DNA of 64,000 nucleotides. Source: Achromobacter sp. UMC46 (GTDB taxonomy: Bacteria > Pseudomonadota > Gammaproteobacteria > Burkholderiales > Burkholderiaceae_B). A program made the translations under genes and the position numbers. Where the stretch lies: contig NZ_LZZS01000003.1 of assembly GCF_014170335.1 (NCBI RefSeq), forward strand, positions 62,001-126,000, in the 5' to 3' direction. Below are positions 18,002 through 28,175 of the stretch, piece by piece. The stretch's first letter is position 1, and every line of letters begins with the position of its first letter. Below the pieces are notes generated by a model. It had not been told where the DNA came from. It ran no database searches and saw only the letters and a list, made by a program, of their open reading frames with translations.

Positions 18002-19219
18002 TCAGCCGGCCTTGACCGAGACCGCGGCGGACACGCGCTTGGCCTTGGCCCGGGCGGTGGCCACGTCGTCGGCCACGGCCAGACCCACGCCCATGCGGCG
18101 CTTGACGAAGGATTCCGGCTTGCCGAACAGGCGGATGTCGGTGCCGGGTTCGGCCAGCGCCTCGGCCACGTTGTGGAACGACACGGCGGCGGCATCCACC
18201 CCGCCGTAGACGACGCTGCTGGCGCCCGGCTGACGCAAGCGGGTATCCACCGGCAGCCCCAGCAGCGCGCGGGCGTGCAGTTCGAATTCGTTCTGAGCCT
18301 GGGTGATCATGGTGACCATCCCCGTATCGTGCGGGCGCGGGCTGACTTCAGAGAACCAGACCTGGTCGCCGGCCACGAAGAGCTCGACGCCGAAGATGCC
18401 CAGCCCGCCCAGATCGGCCGTGACGGCCAGGGCGATTTCCCGGGCGCGGTCCAGCGCGGCGGGCGACATGGGGTGTGGCTGCCAGCTTTCGACGTAGTCG
18501 CCGTCGACCTGCTTGTGGCCGATGGGCTCGCAATAGCGGGTCTCGACTTGGCCGTCGGCGCCGCGGGCGCGGACGGTCAACAGCGTGATTTCGTAGTCGA
18601 AGCGGATGAAGCCTTCGACGATGGCCCGGCCGCCGCCCACGCGGCCGCCTTCCTGGGCGTAGCGCCAGGATTGCGCCACATCGTCCGCGCTTTTGATCAC
18701 CGACTGGCCTTTGCCCGACGAGGACATGACTGGCTTGATGACGCAGGGGTAGCCGATGCCGCCGTCGATGGCGGCGCGCAATTCCGCCTCGGAATCAACG
18801 AATTTGTAGGGGGACGTGGGCAGGCCCAGGGTCTCGGCCGCCAGGCGGCGGATGCCCTCGCGGTTCATGGTCAATTGGGCTGCGCGGGCGGTCGGGGTGA
18901 CGCGCGCCACGCCGGCCGCTTCCAGCTCCACCAGCAAACTGGTGGCAATAGCCTCGATTTCGGGGACAATAACGTGCGGCCGTTCCTGTTCGATGATCTT
19001 CTTCAGGGCGTCCGCGTCGGTCATCGAGACCACATGCGCCCGGTGCGCCACCTGATGGCCGGGCGCATCGGCGTACCGGTCCACCGCGATGACTTCCACG
19101 CCCAGCCTCTGCAGGGCAATGATGACCTCTTTACCCAATTCGCCGGATCCGAGCAGCATGACTCGGGTGGCCAGGGGGGACAGGGGCGTGCCAAGGACGG
19201 GGCTGGAAATGCTGGACAT
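18002..19219 (-). CDS. purT: Formate-dependent phosphoribosylglycinamide formyltransferase
   Basis: A 405-residue ATP-grasp enzyme that makes formyl-GAR from GAR, formate and ATP in purine synthesis, an alternative to folate-dependent Pur[21 protein letters not shown] near the N-terminus, [14 protein letters not shown] near 150 and the ATP-grasp ligands [25 protein letters not shown] near 265-290 are diagnostic. The start [10 protein letters not shown] at 19219 matches the family; the open frame runs further upstream without an RBS. It is divergent from kdsD, with 104 bp between starts. Confidence 0.95.
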   Translation of the reverse strand: MSSISSPVLGTPLSPLATRVMLLGSGELGKEVIIALQRLGVEVIAVDRYADAPGHQVAHRAHVVSMTDADALKKIIEQERPHVIVPEIEAIATSLLVELEAAGVARVTPTARAAQLTMNREGIRRLAAETLGLPTSPYKFVDSEAELRAAIDGGIGYPCVIKPVMSSSGKGQSVIKSADDVAQSWRYAQEGGRVGGGRAIVEGFIRFDYEITLLTVRARGADGQVETRYCEPIGHKQVDGDYVESWQPHPMSPAALDRAREIALAVTADLGGLGIFGVELFVAGDQVWFSEVSPRPHDTGMVTMITQAQNEFELHARALLGLPVDTRLRQPGASSVVYGGVDAAAVSFHNVAEALAEPGTDIRLFGKPESFVKRRMGVGLAVADDVATARAKAKRVSAAVSVKAG

Positions 19220-19311
19220 GGAGCGGGCCTGGATAGAAGGATTGAAAGCCGTTGAAAACAGCCGCCAGGATGCCATACGCCCCTGCTGGGGGCAAACCCG
19301 CATACTGATAT

Positions 19312-19317
19312 TAAAAT
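19312..19317 (+). promoter_or_regulatory. -10-like hexamer abutting the kdsD start
   Basis: TAAAAT ends 6 nt before the kdsD ATG and no Shine-Dalgarno sequence intervenes. A transcript from here would start at or next to the A of the ATG. No good -35 was recognised, so an extended -10 or another promoter remains possible. Confidence 0.4.
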
Positions 19318-19323
19318 CCCTGC

Positions 19324-20313
19324 ATGACTGATCATCCCACTACATCGTCCGATACCGCGCTGGCATCTGCGCGGAGAACGCTGCAAATCGAAAGTCAGGG
19401 TCTGCTGGACCTGTCCGCCCGGCTGGACGACGCCTTCACCCAGGTCGTCGCCCTGCTGCTGGCGTGTCGTGGCCGCGTGGTCGTCACCGGCATCGGCAAG
19501 ACCGGCCATATCGCCCGCAAGATCGCGGCGACGTTCGCCTCGACCGGCACGCCCGCCTTCTTCGTGCACGCCGCGGAAGCCGTCCATGGCGACCTGGGCA
19601 TGATCACGCAGGACGATGTCGTCATCGCCATCTCGTATTCGGGCGCGGGCCAGGAACTCCTGACGATCCTGCCCGTGGCGCGCCGCATGGGCGCCAAGCT
19701 GGTGGCCATGACCGGCAATCCGCAATCGGAACTGGCCTTGCTGGCCGACGTGCACCTGGACGGCAGCGTGGCCCAGGAGGCCTGCCCGCTGAACCTGGCG
19801 CCCACCGCCAGCACCACGGCTGCGCTGGCCCTGGGCGACGCCCTCGCCGTCGCCTGCCTGGAAGCCCGCGGCTTCGGCCCGCAGGATTTCGCGCGGTCGC
19901 ATCCGGGCGGCGCCCTTGGCCGCCGCCTGCTGACCCACGTGCGCGACGTGATGCGCCAGGGCAACGCCCTGCCGATCGTGCTGGCGGGTACCCCGGTGTC
20001 TCAGGCGCTGGAAGTCATGTCCGCCAAAGGCATGGGCATGACGGTCGTGACCGACGCGCAGCGCCGCCCGCTGGGCATCTTCACCGACGGCGACTTGCGC
20101 CGCCTGATCGCCCGGCACGGCGATATCCGCAGTCTGACCGTGGAGGCGGGCATGACCCGGTCGCCACGCAGCATCAACCCCGACGCGCTTGCCGTCGAGG
20201 CCGCCCAGCAGATGGACGAACAACGGCTCAACCATATGCTGGTGCTGGACAATGACGGCGCGCTGCTCGGCGCCTTGCACATGCACGATCTGATGGCCGC
20301 TAAAGTGGTATGA
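19324..20313 (+). CDS. kdsD: D-arabinose 5-phosphate isomerase
   Basis: A 329-residue enzyme that isomerises ribulose 5-phosphate to arabinose 5-phosphate, the first step to Kdo of the lipopolysaccharide inner core. A SIS domain (about 35-185, with [37 protein letters not shown]) is followed by two CBS domains (about 205-329). Key SIS residues of the KdsD/KpsF family are present. It heads the kdsD-kdsC-lptC-lptA-lptB operon and overlaps kdsC by ATGA. Confidence 0.95.
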   Translation: MTDHPTTSSDTALASARRTLQIESQGLLDLSARLDDAFTQVVALLLACRGRVVVTGIGKTGHIARKIAATFASTGTPAFFVHAAEAVHGDLGMITQDDVVIAISYSGAGQELLTILPVARRMGAKLVAMTGNPQSELALLADVHLDGSVAQEACPLNLAPTASTTAALALGDALAVACLEARGFGPQDFARSHPGGALGRRLLTHVRDVMRQGNALPIVLAGTPVSQALEVMSAKGMGMTVVTDAQRRPLGIFTDGDLRRLIARHGDIRSLTVEAGMTRSPRSINPDALAVEAAQQMDEQRLNHMLVLDNDGALLGALHMHDLMAAKVV

Positions 20314-20918
20314 CTATGAATCTTCCTGCTTCCGTGACTCACCCGGCCGAAGCGCTGGTCCTTGCCCGAATCCCCGCCCCCGTGCGCGAGCGCGCCGCGG
20401 CCGTGCGCCTGATGGTATTCGACGTCGACGGCGTGCTGACCGACGGCAGCCTCTACTACGGCGAAAACGGCGAACTGCAGAAGCGCTTCAATGCGCTGGA
20501 CGGCCACGGCCTGCGCCTGCTGATGGAAGGCGGGCTGAAGGTGGCGCTGATGACGGGCCGCTCCGGCCCCATCGTGGCGCGCCGCGCCGCGGAACTGGGC
20601 ATCGCGGAAGTCATGCAGGGCGTGCGCGACAAGGGTTCGGCCCTGGCAGAACTTGCGCAGCGCAACGGTGTCCAACTGAACCAGACCGGCTATATGGGCG
20701 ATGACGTCATCGACCTGCCGGCCATGCAGCGCGCGGGCTTCGCCGTCAGCGTGCCGAACGCGCCCGGCTATGTCAGCCAGGCGGCGCATTGGATCTCGAC
20801 GCAATCGGGCGGCAACGGCGCGGTGCGCGAATGCTGCGACCTGCTGCTGGCCTCGCAGGGACGCCTGGGCGCGTTCCTGGCGGCGCCCGGCTTGCTGGGC
20901 CCCGGCGCCATCCAATGA
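20310..20918 (+). CDS. kdsC: 3-deoxy-manno-octulosonate-8-phosphatase
   Basis: A 202-residue HAD-superfamily type C0 phosphatase that dephosphorylates Kdo-8-phosphate. The catalytic motif FDVDGVLTDG puts D38 and D40 as nucleophile and acid/base; MTGRSGPIV supplies motif II, and GDDVIDLPAM the metal-binding motif IV. Slightly longer than E. coli KdsC at the N-terminus. Start is coupled to the kdsD stop; an internal ATG two codons later is an equally possible start. Confidence 0.94.
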   Translation: MTMNLPASVTHPAEALVLARIPAPVRERAAAVRLMVFDVDGVLTDGSLYYGENGELQKRFNALDGHGLRLLMEGGLKVALMTGRSGPIVARRAAELGIAEVMQGVRDKGSALAELAQRNGVQLNQTGYMGDDVIDLPAMQRAGFAVSVPNAPGYVSQAAHWISTQSGGNGAVRECCDLLLASQGRLGAFLAAPGLLGPGAIQ

Positions 20919-20955
20919 CCCTTTTGAATACGCACACGCCTTTGCGGCGAATCTG

Positions 20956-21588
20956 ATGAAAGAACGCTTCCCTTCACTGATCGCGCTGTTCCTCCTGCTG
21001 GTGCTGGTCACCAGTTCGTGGTGGGCGGCCGATTACGCGCAGCGCGCCATCCAGGTGGACCCGCCGCGCCGCATCACCCACGAGATGGACGCGTGGTCGC
21101 GCGACTTCGTGATGCTGCGCACCGATCCCACGGGGCGCCCGATCAACCGGCTGGAAGGCGAATACGCCGAACACTTTCCGGACGACGACTCCTATCACAT
21201 CACCTCGCCACGCGCGGTGGGCCAGCGCGAAGCCAACCCGATCACGGTGGGCGTCTCGAAGACCGCCGTGATGGAGCAAGGCGGCAAGCGCATCGTCATG
21301 AACGGCGACGCCCACGTGCATCGCCAGCCCGACGCCAACAACGACGTGCTGGACGTGCGCAGCCAGCAACTGATCATCATGCCCGACGAAGACGTGGTGT
21401 TCACCGACCTGCCCGCCGAAGTGATCAAGGGCCGTTCGCGCATGAACGGCAAGGGCATGCACTACAACAACAAAACACGCCAATTGCAGGTATTCGCGTC
21501 AACGGACGTCGAGATCGCCGGTTCCGAAGGCAAGCAACAGCGCCAGACCGAGATACCCGCCAACAACTCTGACCAGAAGAAACCATGA
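20956..21588 (+). CDS. lptC: LPS export ABC transporter periplasmic protein LptC
   Basis: A 210-residue bitopic inner-membrane protein: one N-terminal transmembrane helix (about 6-24, LIALFLLLVLVTSSWWAADY) and a periplasmic beta-jellyroll with YHITSPRAV and VMNGDAHVHR. It takes lipopolysaccharide from LptBFG and passes it to LptA. The ATG at 20956 lies 37 bp after kdsC; the open frame extends upstream into kdsC without meaning. Its stop overlaps the lptA start (ATGA). Confidence 0.9.
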   Translation: MKERFPSLIALFLLLVLVTSSWWAADYAQRAIQVDPPRRITHEMDAWSRDFVMLRTDPTGRPINRLEGEYAEHFPDDDSYHITSPRAVGQREANPITVGVSKTAVMEQGGKRIVMNGDAHVHRQPDANNDVLDVRSQQLIIMPDEDVVFTDLPAEVIKGRSRMNGKGMHYNNKTRQLQVFASTDVEIAGSEGKQQRQTEIPANNSDQKKP

Positions 21589-22235
21589 CCGACCTCCGGA
21601 TTCTCCTTGCCCCGACGACCCGCCTGCTCGGCGCGGTCCTGCTGACGGCTTCGGTGCTTGCGCCGGCGCACGCGCAGGACGCCGCGCCCAAGCCCGCGGC
21701 CGGCGCCAGCAAGGCGGCGACCCCCGCCGAGGAGCCCAGCACGCTGATCCTGTCGGACACTCTGCACTATGACGACGTGAAAAAACAAAGCGTCTTCACG
21801 GGCAACGTCAACATGACGCGCGGCCTGATGACGCTGACCTCCGATACGCTGGAAATGCACGAGGACGCCCAGGGCGGCCAGTACGGCACGGCCACCGCCA
21901 CCAAAGGCAAGGTCGTGACCATCCGCCAGGAACGCCCCGACACGTTCGAACTGATCGAAGGCAAGGGCCTGCGCGCCGAATACGACGGCACCAAGAGCAC
22001 CTTCGACCTGATCGGCCAAGCCGTGGTGGTCCGTTACGTCTGTGGCAAACCGTTCGACACGATTCGCGGCGAACGGGTACGCTACAACGAGAAAACCGGC
22101 ACCTACGAAGCCCAGGGCGGCCCCAATTCCGCCGCCGCCGGCGGACGGGTCCGCTCGGTCGCGGAACCGCGCGCCAAGTCGGATGCGGCAGTCGCCGAAT
22201 GCCGCAAGCAGCAAGCCGCCAAGAAAGGGCGTTAA
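21585..22235 (+). CDS. lptA: LPS transport periplasmic bridge protein LptA
   Basis: A 216-residue periplasmic OstA-like protein. A signal peptide (about 1-30, ending AHA) and an alanine/proline-rich linker precede the jellyroll, which shows ILSDTLHYDDVKKQSVFTGNVNMTRG at about 50-75, the standard LptA start. It polymerises as the bridge that carries LPS across the periplasm. The lysine-rich C-terminus (QQAAKKGR) is typical of the family in this order. Coupled to lptC. Confidence 0.93.
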   Translation: MTDLRILLAPTTRLLGAVLLTASVLAPAHAQDAAPKPAAGASKAATPAEEPSTLILSDTLHYDDVKKQSVFTGNVNMTRGLMTLTSDTLEMHEDAQGGQYGTATATKGKVVTIRQERPDTFELIEGKGLRAEYDGTKSTFDLIGQAVVVRYVCGKPFDTIRGERVRYNEKTGTYEAQGGPNSAAAGGRVRSVAEPRAKSDAAVAECRKQQAAKKGR

Positions 22236-22268
22236 CCCGCCCCCCATGCCACACCACTCGCAGCCACG

Positions 22269-23063
22269 ATGAACCAACCCTCTGTGCCGACACCCGTGAC
22301 CTCCACCCCCTCGGGGGTCAAGCAGGGCAGCCTGCGCGCAACCGGTTTGCGCAAGACCTATAACGGCCGGACCGTGGTGCAGGACGTGTCCCTGTCCGTG
22401 GTCAGCGGCGAAGTCGTCGGCCTGCTGGGCCCCAACGGCGCCGGCAAGACCACCAGTTTCTACATGATCGTGGGCCTGGTGCCCGCGGACGCCGGCCGCA
22501 TCGAAATCGACGGCTCCGTCATCACGGCGATGCCGATCCACAAGCGCGCGCGCATGGGCCTGTCGTACCTGCCGCAGGACGCCTCCGTGTTCCGCCGCCT
22601 GACGGTCGAGCAGAACATCCGCGCCGTGCTGGAACTGCAGGTCGGCGCGGACGGACGCCCGCTGTCCACGCCCAAGATCAACGAGCAGATGGAGTCCTTG
22701 CTGGAAGAGCTCCAGATCGGCCACATCCGCAGCAATGCCGCGATTTCGCTGTCGGGCGGCGAACGCCGCCGCGTGGAAATCGCGCGCGCGCTGGCCACCA
22801 GCCCGCGCTTCATCCTGCTGGACGAGCCCTTCGCCGGCGTGGACCCCATCGCCGTCATCGAAATCCAGCGCATCGTCCGCTTCCTGAAGGGCCGCGGCAT
22901 CGGCGTGCTGATCACCGACCACAACGTGCGCGAAACGCTGGGCATCTGCGACCGCGCCTACATCATCAGCGAGGGCAAGGTGCTGACCGACGGCCACCCC
23001 GACGAAATCGTGGGCGATCCGGCCGTGCGCCGCGTCTATCTGGGCGAGCACTTCCGCATGTAA
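22269..23063 (+). CDS. lptB: LPS export ABC transporter ATP-binding protein LptB
   Basis: A 264-residue cytoplasmic ATPase powering LPS extraction with LptF and LptG, which are not in this window. Walker [10 protein letters not shown] lies at 54-62, signature [15 protein letters not shown] near 157-171 and Walker [14 protein letters not shown] near 176-188. The first 20 residues extend beyond E. coli LptB. It starts 33 bp after lptA. In E. coli the next gene would be rpoN; here hpf follows after 221 bp. Confidence 0.95.
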   Translation: MNQPSVPTPVTSTPSGVKQGSLRATGLRKTYNGRTVVQDVSLSVVSGEVVGLLGPNGAGKTTSFYMIVGLVPADAGRIEIDGSVITAMPIHKRARMGLSYLPQDASVFRRLTVEQNIRAVLELQVGADGRPLSTPKINEQMESLLEELQIGHIRSNAAISLSGGERRRVEIARALATSPRFILLDEPFAGVDPIAVIEIQRIVRFLKGRGIGVLITDHNVRETLGICDRAYIISEGKVLTDGHPDEIVGDPAVRRVYLGEHFRM

Positions 23064-23088
23064 CAGGCACCTTGGGGAAGACCCCTAG

Positions 23089-23107
23089 CCCCCTGCGGGC
23101 AAGGGGG
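23089..23107 (+). terminator. GC-rich hairpin after lptB
   Basis: CCCCCT (23089-23094) pairs with AGGGGG (23102-23107) around GCGGGCA, inside a C/G-rich patch (23070-23120). No T-run follows, so it is either a Rho-dependent end or part of a dispersed GC-rich intergenic element; similar C-run/G-run dyads occur at 37004-37109 and 60147-60212. Confidence 0.4.
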
Positions 23108-23284
23108 GATACGCCCCAGGGACTCCGCCATAAAAATGCCATGTTCTTGCGCTAGGTCAGCTTGTTTTATCGGCCCGAGTCTATACACTAGTACTTAACG
23201 AAGCCACCCAATCAAGGAGAACGCCTAACGACCTCATCGCGCATTTTGCGCACCCATTTTTCTCTTTTAGAAGGAGAGCACACT

Positions 23285-23623
23285 ATGAACCTGAGCATCT
23301 GCGGTCGTCACCTCGACGTCACCCCGGCAATCCGGGAATATGTCATGAACAAATTGGCGCGAGTGCTGCGGCATTTCGATCACGTCATCGATACCCAGGT
23401 CATGCTCTCAGTAGAGCCCCTGCGGCATAGAGCCGAAATCACCATGCGTCTAAGCGGTAAGGACATTCATTGTGAAGCAACCGATGAAAACCTCTATGCA
23501 GCCATAGACCTTCTTGCTGACAAAGTCGACCGTCAGGTCATCAAGCACAAGGACAAGGTACGAAGTCACTCAGCGGAGTCCGTGAAGCGGCAAGCGGCGA
23601 GCCTCTCGCCACCCCAGCAGTAA
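23285..23623 (+). CDS. hpf: Ribosome hibernation-promoting factor, short form
   Basis: A 112-residue protein of the HPF/RaiA family that dimerises or silences idle ribosomes. MNLSICGRHLDVTPAIREYVMNKLARVLRHFD and the HCEATDENLYAAIDLLADKVDRQVIKHKDK stretch are the beta-alpha-beta-beta-beta-alpha fold landmarks. It lacks the C-terminal dimerisation domain of long HPF. AAGGAG 10 nt before the ATG at 23285 fixes the start; a reading frame from 23246 is only an extension. It has its own upstream region, so independent stationary-phase control is likely. Confidence 0.93.
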   Translation: MNLSICGRHLDVTPAIREYVMNKLARVLRHFDHVIDTQVMLSVEPLRHRAEITMRLSGKDIHCEATDENLYAAIDLLADKVDRQVIKHKDKVRSHSAESVKRQAASLSPPQQ

Positions 23624-24002
23624 TGCGCTTCATGACCACTCGCCCTGGGCGATCAAGCTAAACAGCGATTGTAAAAATCCTGCCTAAGTCCCGGTGTCCC
23701 GCTAGACGTCAGTCCAGCCGGGGCATCGGCAAACTCCCCGCACTGCCCCCCTCCTGGCATCACCCCCACCCCAAGCTTTGTCCCTGAATTTCCGGTTTCG
23801 CCGGAGAAGCGTCGTTGCGTCGTGGATTTCCCGGCTTTTCGCGCCCAAACGGCTTTTGAAGGCGGCGTTGGCCCCCGGAATGCCCACAATGCGGCGCGAT
23901 CAGTCTATGCTGTCGCTCTTGCCGTGCTGTCGTCCGCCCACACAATGGGCGCGGCGCGAGGCCAATTTATTGCACTGCGTCATATAACCATATAATGATC
24001 CG
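23624..24002 (+). promoter_or_regulatory. hpf-ptsN intergenic region with a ptsN promoter
   Basis: This 379-bp gap contains no supported gene; short open frames on both strands lack RBS and family likeness. At its right end TATAAT (23991-23996) lies 18 bp after TTATTG (23967-23972), or 15 bp after the better -35 match TTGCAC (23970-23975). The -10 ends 6 nt before the ptsN ATG, so transcription would start at the start codon itself. Confidence 0.55.
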
Positions 24003-24458
24003 ATGAATCATTTGTCGCGCATCCTACCCGCCGGCAACGTCGTGCTCGAAATGCTCGCAACGAGCAAGAAACGTGCGTTCGAACAAGCTGGCCTTCTTTT
24101 TGAAAACAACCATGGCTTGGCACGCGCGCTCGTGTTCGACAGCCTGTTTGCCCGGGAACGTCTAGGCTCCACTGCCCTTGGGCAGGGCGTTGCCGTTCCC
24201 CACGGCCGCGTGAAGGGGTTGGAGCAGGCGCTGGCGGCATTCATCCGCCTGGCCCAGCCCATCACCTTCGACGCGCCCGACGGGCAACCGGTGTCGATGC
24301 TGCTCTGCCTGCTGGTGCCGGAAACGGCCACCCAGCAGCACCTGGACATCCTGGCCGAACTCGCTCAACTCATGTCCAACAAGGCATTGCGCGAGGCCCT
24401 GGCCACGGAGGCCGACCCGGCCATCGTCCACAAGATGCTCACGACCGGCCAACTCTGA
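24003..24458 (+). CDS. ptsN: Nitrogen PTS enzyme IIA (EIIA-Ntr)
   Basis: A 151-residue phosphoacceptor protein of the nitrogen-related PTS. The phosphorylated histidine is H67 in [11 protein letters not shown], and [24 protein letters not shown] matches the conserved C-terminal half. It regulates potassium uptake, envelope stress and nitrogen responses by protein contacts. The start [16 protein letters not shown] agrees with orthologues, but no Shine-Dalgarno sequence is present. It lies 20 bp upstream of hprK. Confidence 0.94.
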   Translation: MNHLSRILPAGNVVLEMLATSKKRAFEQAGLLFENNHGLARALVFDSLFARERLGSTALGQGVAVPHGRVKGLEQALAAFIRLAQPITFDAPDGQPVSMLLCLLVPETATQQHLDILAELAQLMSNKALREALATEADPAIVHKMLTTGQL

Positions 24459-24478
24459 CCCTCCGCGGAAACGCTGCC

Positions 24479-25405
24479 ATGCTCACGGTGCAGGAACTCG
24501 TCGACGACAACGCCGACAAAATCCCCTTCAACTGGATCTCTGGCCAAGGCGCCGCGGACCGCGCAATTCCCGATGACGGCATGGCGGCCGCCGACCTCGT
24601 CGGCCACTTGAACCTGATCCACCCGTCGCGCATCCAGGTGTTCGGGCAGGAAGAACTGGCGTACTACACGCGGTTCGACCTGCGCCGCCGCATGCACCAC
24701 ATGGACGAGCTGCTGATTGGCGGCGTGCCGGCCATTCTGCTGGCCGACGGGCTGACGCCGCCGCAAGACCTGGTCGACCAATGCGACCAGCACCAGGTGC
24801 CGCTGCTGTCCACGCCGGTGGCCGCGGCCCAGTTGATCGACCTGCTGCGCATCTACCTGGGCAAGAAGCTTGCGCCCACCACCACCGTGCACGGCGTCTT
24901 CCTGGACGTGCTGGGCCTGGGCGTGCTGATCACCGGCGAATCCGGCCTGGGCAAAAGCGAACTGGCGCTGGAACTGATTTCGCGCGGACACGGCCTGGTG
25001 GCCGACGACGCCGTGGAATTCTCGCGCACCGCCCCCAACATGATCGAAGGCCACTGCCCGCAGTTGCTGCAGAACCTGCTGGAAGTGCGCGGCCTGGGCT
25101 TGCTCGATATCCGCACCATCTTCGGCGAGACCTCGGTGCGCCGGAAGATGCGCCTGAAGCTGATCGTGCATCTGGTGCGCGCCACCGCGCAAGACAAGTT
25201 CGAGCGCCTGCCCCTGCAAGACATCACGCAAGACATGCTGGGCCTGCCCGTGCGCAAGGTGATGCTGCAAGTGGCCGCCGGCCGCAACCTGGCGGTCCTG
25301 GTCGAAGCCGCCGTGCGCAACACGATACTCAAGCTGCGCGGCATCGACACGCTGGGCGAGTTCATGGAACGCCAAGCCATGGCGATCCTGCAAAGCAGCA
25401 AATGA
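24479..25405 (+). CDS. hprK: HPr kinase/phosphorylase
   Basis: A 308-residue bifunctional enzyme that phosphorylates and dephosphorylates a serine of HPr. Walker A GESGLGKS is at 153-160, and the HprK signature with [12 protein letters not shown] follows near 200. Present in many Proteobacteria with an incomplete PTS, where it is thought to serve signalling rather than sugar uptake. Co-directional with ptsN. In related genomes rapZ follows directly; here it is 3.7 kb away. Confidence 0.94.
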   Translation: MLTVQELVDDNADKIPFNWISGQGAADRAIPDDGMAAADLVGHLNLIHPSRIQVFGQEELAYYTRFDLRRRMHHMDELLIGGVPAILLADGLTPPQDLVDQCDQHQVPLLSTPVAAAQLIDLLRIYLGKKLAPTTTVHGVFLDVLGLGVLITGESGLGKSELALELISRGHGLVADDAVEFSRTAPNMIEGHCPQLLQNLLEVRGLGLLDIRTIFGETSVRRKMRLKLIVHLVRATAQDKFERLPLQDITQDMLGLPVRKVMLQVAAGRNLAVLVEAAVRNTILKLRGIDTLGEFMERQAMAILQSSK

Positions 25406-25427
25406 ACGCGCGTCGCCACGCGTCACC

Positions 25428-26861
25428 GTGAGCCTGTACGAAACCCTGGCCGCCGAAATCGCCAAGTCGATCGCGGACGGCGTGCTGCGCGTGGGCGACA
25501 AACTGCCGTCCGTGCGCGATGCCTGCGCATCCCGAGGCGTCAGCCCCTCCACGGTGTTCCAGGCGTACTACCTGCTTGAAGCGCGCGGCCTGATCCGCGC
25601 CCAGCCGCGCTCGGGCTACTACGTGCACGCCCCGGCCGAATCCCTGCCCCCCGAACCCGGCCCGTCAAGCCCCGGCGGCGAGTCCACCGAACTCGCGATC
25701 AGCGAACGCATCTTCGATATCCTGGGCTCGGTGCGCAACCGCGATGTGACGCCGTTGGGGTCCGCGTTCCCCTCGCCGCTGCTGTTTCCGCTGGCGCGCC
25801 TGGCGCAGGCGATGGCCGTGCACCTGAAACGCCACGATCCGCTGGACACCGTCGAAGACCTGAGCCCCGGCAATCCCGCCCTGCGCCGGCAGATCGCCCT
25901 GCGCTACCTGATCGGCGGCATCAACGTGCCCGCCAGCGATATCGTCGTGACCAACGGCGCGCTGGAAGCACTGAACTTGTGCCTGCAAGCGGTCACGCAG
26001 CCGGGCGACACCGTGATGGTCGAAGCGCCCACGTTCTACGGCGCGTTGCAGGCGCTTGAAAGGCAGGGTCTGAAGGCGCTGGAAGTGCCGACGCATCCGC
26101 GCACCGGCATCGATCTGGACGCCATGGAAGCCGCCATCCAGCGGCACGCCCCCAAAGCCTGCTGGCTGATGACGCAATTCCAGAATCCGCTGGGCTGCCT
26201 GATGCCGGACGACAAGAAGCGGCAGTTGGTCGAATTGCTGGCGCGCCACGGCATTCCGCTGATCGAAGACGACGTCTACGGCGAACTATATTTCGGCGCC
26301 GCGCGGCCGGTACCCGCCAAGGCCTACGACAAGCAGGGGCTGGTGCTGCATTGCTCATCGTTTTCGAAATGCCTGGCGCCCGGCTACCGCATCGGCTGGG
26401 CTTCGGCCGGCCGCTACGCGCAGCGCGTCCAGCGCTTGAAGCTGACATCCACGCTGTCCGCCTCCGGCCCCGCGCAGGGCGCGATCGCCGAATACCTGGA
26501 ACAGGGCGGCTACGACCGCCATCTGCGCCGGCTGCGCGAAACGCTGCAATCGCAGCAAGAACGCATGGCCGATGCGATTGCGCGCGAATTCCCTGCCGGC
26601 ACGCGCGTGACGCGTCCGCAAGGGGGATTTTTCCTGTGGCTGGAGTTGCCTGCGGCAGTGGATGCGCTGGCCTTGCATCGCGATGCGCTGGCGCGCGGCA
26701 TCAGCGTGGCGCCGGGTCCGATATTTTCCGCAAGCGGCCAGTTCACCAGCGCCTTGCGCCTGAACTACGGCCACCCCTGGGACGCGGCCCACGACACGGC
26801 CATTCGCGTGCTGGGCGAACTGGCGCGGCAGGCTTCTTCGCGGGCAACCCGGCCGCGCTAG
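25428..26861 (+). CDS. MocR-type PLP-dependent transcriptional regulator
   Basis: A 477-residue fusion of a GntR winged helix (about 1-70, LYETLAAEIAKSIADGVLRVGDKLPSVRDACASRGVSPSTVFQAY) with a type I aminotransferase domain. The PLP-binding lysine is in HCSSFSKCLAPGYRIGW near residue 313; IEDDVYGEL supplies the PLP-contacting aspartate. MocR proteins sense PLP or amino acids and rarely catalyse transamination. The start is GTG, 22 bp after hprK. A target cannot be assigned; the convergent cytochrome genes are neighbours only. Confidence 0.9.
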   Translation: MSLYETLAAEIAKSIADGVLRVGDKLPSVRDACASRGVSPSTVFQAYYLLEARGLIRAQPRSGYYVHAPAESLPPEPGPSSPGGESTELAISERIFDILGSVRNRDVTPLGSAFPSPLLFPLARLAQAMAVHLKRHDPLDTVEDLSPGNPALRRQIALRYLIGGINVPASDIVVTNGALEALNLCLQAVTQPGDTVMVEAPTFYGALQALERQGLKALEVPTHPRTGIDLDAMEAAIQRHAPKACWLMTQFQNPLGCLMPDDKKRQLVELLARHGIPLIEDDVYGELYFGAARPVPAKAYDKQGLVLHCSSFSKCLAPGYRIGWASAGRYAQRVQRLKLTSTLSASGPAQGAIAEYLEQGGYDRHLRRLRETLQSQQERMADAIAREFPAGTRVTRPQGGFFLWLELPAAVDALALHRDALARGISVAPGPIFSASGQFTSALRLNYGHPWDAAHDTAIRVLGELARQASSRATRPR

Positions 26862-26879
26862 CGCGACATCAGCGCAACG

Positions 26880-28163
26880 TCAGTTCAGCGTCGACGCAGC
26901 GCGCGCCCGCTTGACCTCAAGCGCGGTGACGCCGCCGGCCTCGTTGCCCCAACTGTTGCGCAGGTAGGACACCAGCATGGCGATGTCGTTGTCATTCAAG
27001 ATCTGCCCGAACGGCGGCATGCCGTGAGGCCGGGGATTGGCGGCCGTCGCCGGCGCATAGCCGCCGTCCAGCACCATCCGGATCACGTTGAGCGGCGACG
27101 GCGCCGTCACCGTGGGGTTGCCGGCCAGCGCGGGCCAGGCCGTGCCGCTTCCCTCGCCTTTCGACTGATGGCATTGCGCGCATTGCTGTTCATAGATCTT
27201 GCTGCCCAGTTCCATCGCGGCCGGCGCCGCCGCCACCTTCGGCCTCGGCGTGGAAGCCGGCGTGGCGGGCAGCGTCTTGATGTAGACGCCGATCGCCAAC
27301 GCGTCGTCGTCCGTCAGGTGCTGCGTGCTGCCCAGCACCACTTCGGCCATCGGGCCGCTGGCGCTGGAATGCGCGGAAATGCCCGTCTTGAGCAAGGCCG
27401 CGATATCGGCCGCCGTCCAGCGGCCCATGCCCGTCTGCATGTCGTTGGTGAGCGGCGGCGCGTACCAGTCCAGCACCGGGATGACGCCGCCGGTCAATGA
27501 TTCCGACGCGCGCGTCGCGCCCAAGCTGTTGCGCGGCGTATGGCAAGCGGCGCAATGCCCCAGGCCTTCGACCAGATAACGCCCGCGGTTCCATTGCACC
27601 GACTGCCCGGCGTCGGTCTCCTGCACGCCGGGTTTGAAGTACAGCGCGCGCCACGCGGCCAGCAATGCGCGCTGGTCGTAGGGAAACTCCATTTCTGGCG
27701 GGCGGTTGGGCTGGCTGACGGGCGCCACGCTGCGCAGATAGGCATACAGCGCGTCGGCGTCGGCGCGCGTGACGCGCGTGTATTCCGTGTACGGGAAGGC
27801 CGGATACAGCAGCGTGCCGTCTTTCGACTTGCCGTTGTGCAGCGCCTGCCAGAAGTCGTCGGCGGTCCAGGTGCCGATGCCTGTTTTGTCGTCGGGGGTG
27901 ATGTTCGGGCCGAACACGGTGCCGAACGGTGTCGGGATCGGCGTGCCACCCGCCAGCGCCTTGCCGCCACGGCTGGTATGGCAGGCCATGCAGTTGCCCG
28001 CCAGCGCCAGGTAGCGTCCGCGCTCGATCAGCGTGGAGGCATCGGCGGACGCCGCGGCGGGCCCGGTGCTGGCGTCGTCGCGCGTGCCCAGCCAATACAG
28101 GATGCCCACGGCGGCAACCACCGCCAACAGCAATACGCAGAGGATCTTCTTCAGCAGTTTCAT
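26880..28163 (-). CDS. Membrane-anchored triheme cytochrome c (dehydrogenase cytochrome subunit)
   Basis: A 427-residue protein with one N-terminal membrane helix (about 5-26) and three c-type heme sites: CMACH (58-62), CAACH (near 203) and CAQCH (near 330). This is the architecture of the cytochrome subunit of membrane alcohol, aldehyde or gluconate dehydrogenases, which passes electrons to ubiquinone or an oxidase. No dehydrogenase gene is adjacent, so the electron donor is encoded elsewhere. The upstream diheme cytochrome gene is 12 bp away and probably co-transcribed. Confidence 0.92.
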   Translation of the reverse strand: MKLLKKILCVLLLAVVAAVGILYWLGTRDDASTGPAAASADASTLIERGRYLALAGNCMACHTSRGGKALAGGTPIPTPFGTVFGPNITPDDKTGIGTWTADDFWQALHNGKSKDGTLLYPAFPYTEYTRVTRADADALYAYLRSVAPVSQPNRPPEMEFPYDQRALLAAWRALYFKPGVQETDAGQSVQWNRGRYLVEGLGHCAACHTPRNSLGATRASESLTGGVIPVLDWYAPPLTNDMQTGMGRWTAADIAALLKTGISAHSSASGPMAEVVLGSTQHLTDDDALAIGVYIKTLPATPASTPRPKVAAAPAAMELGSKIYEQQCAQCHQSKGEGSGTAWPALAGNPTVTAPSPLNVIRMVLDGGYAPATAANPRPHGMPPFGQILNDNDIAMLVSYLRNSWGNEAGGVTALEVKRARAASTLN

Positions 28164-28175
28164 CGGGGCCCCCTG

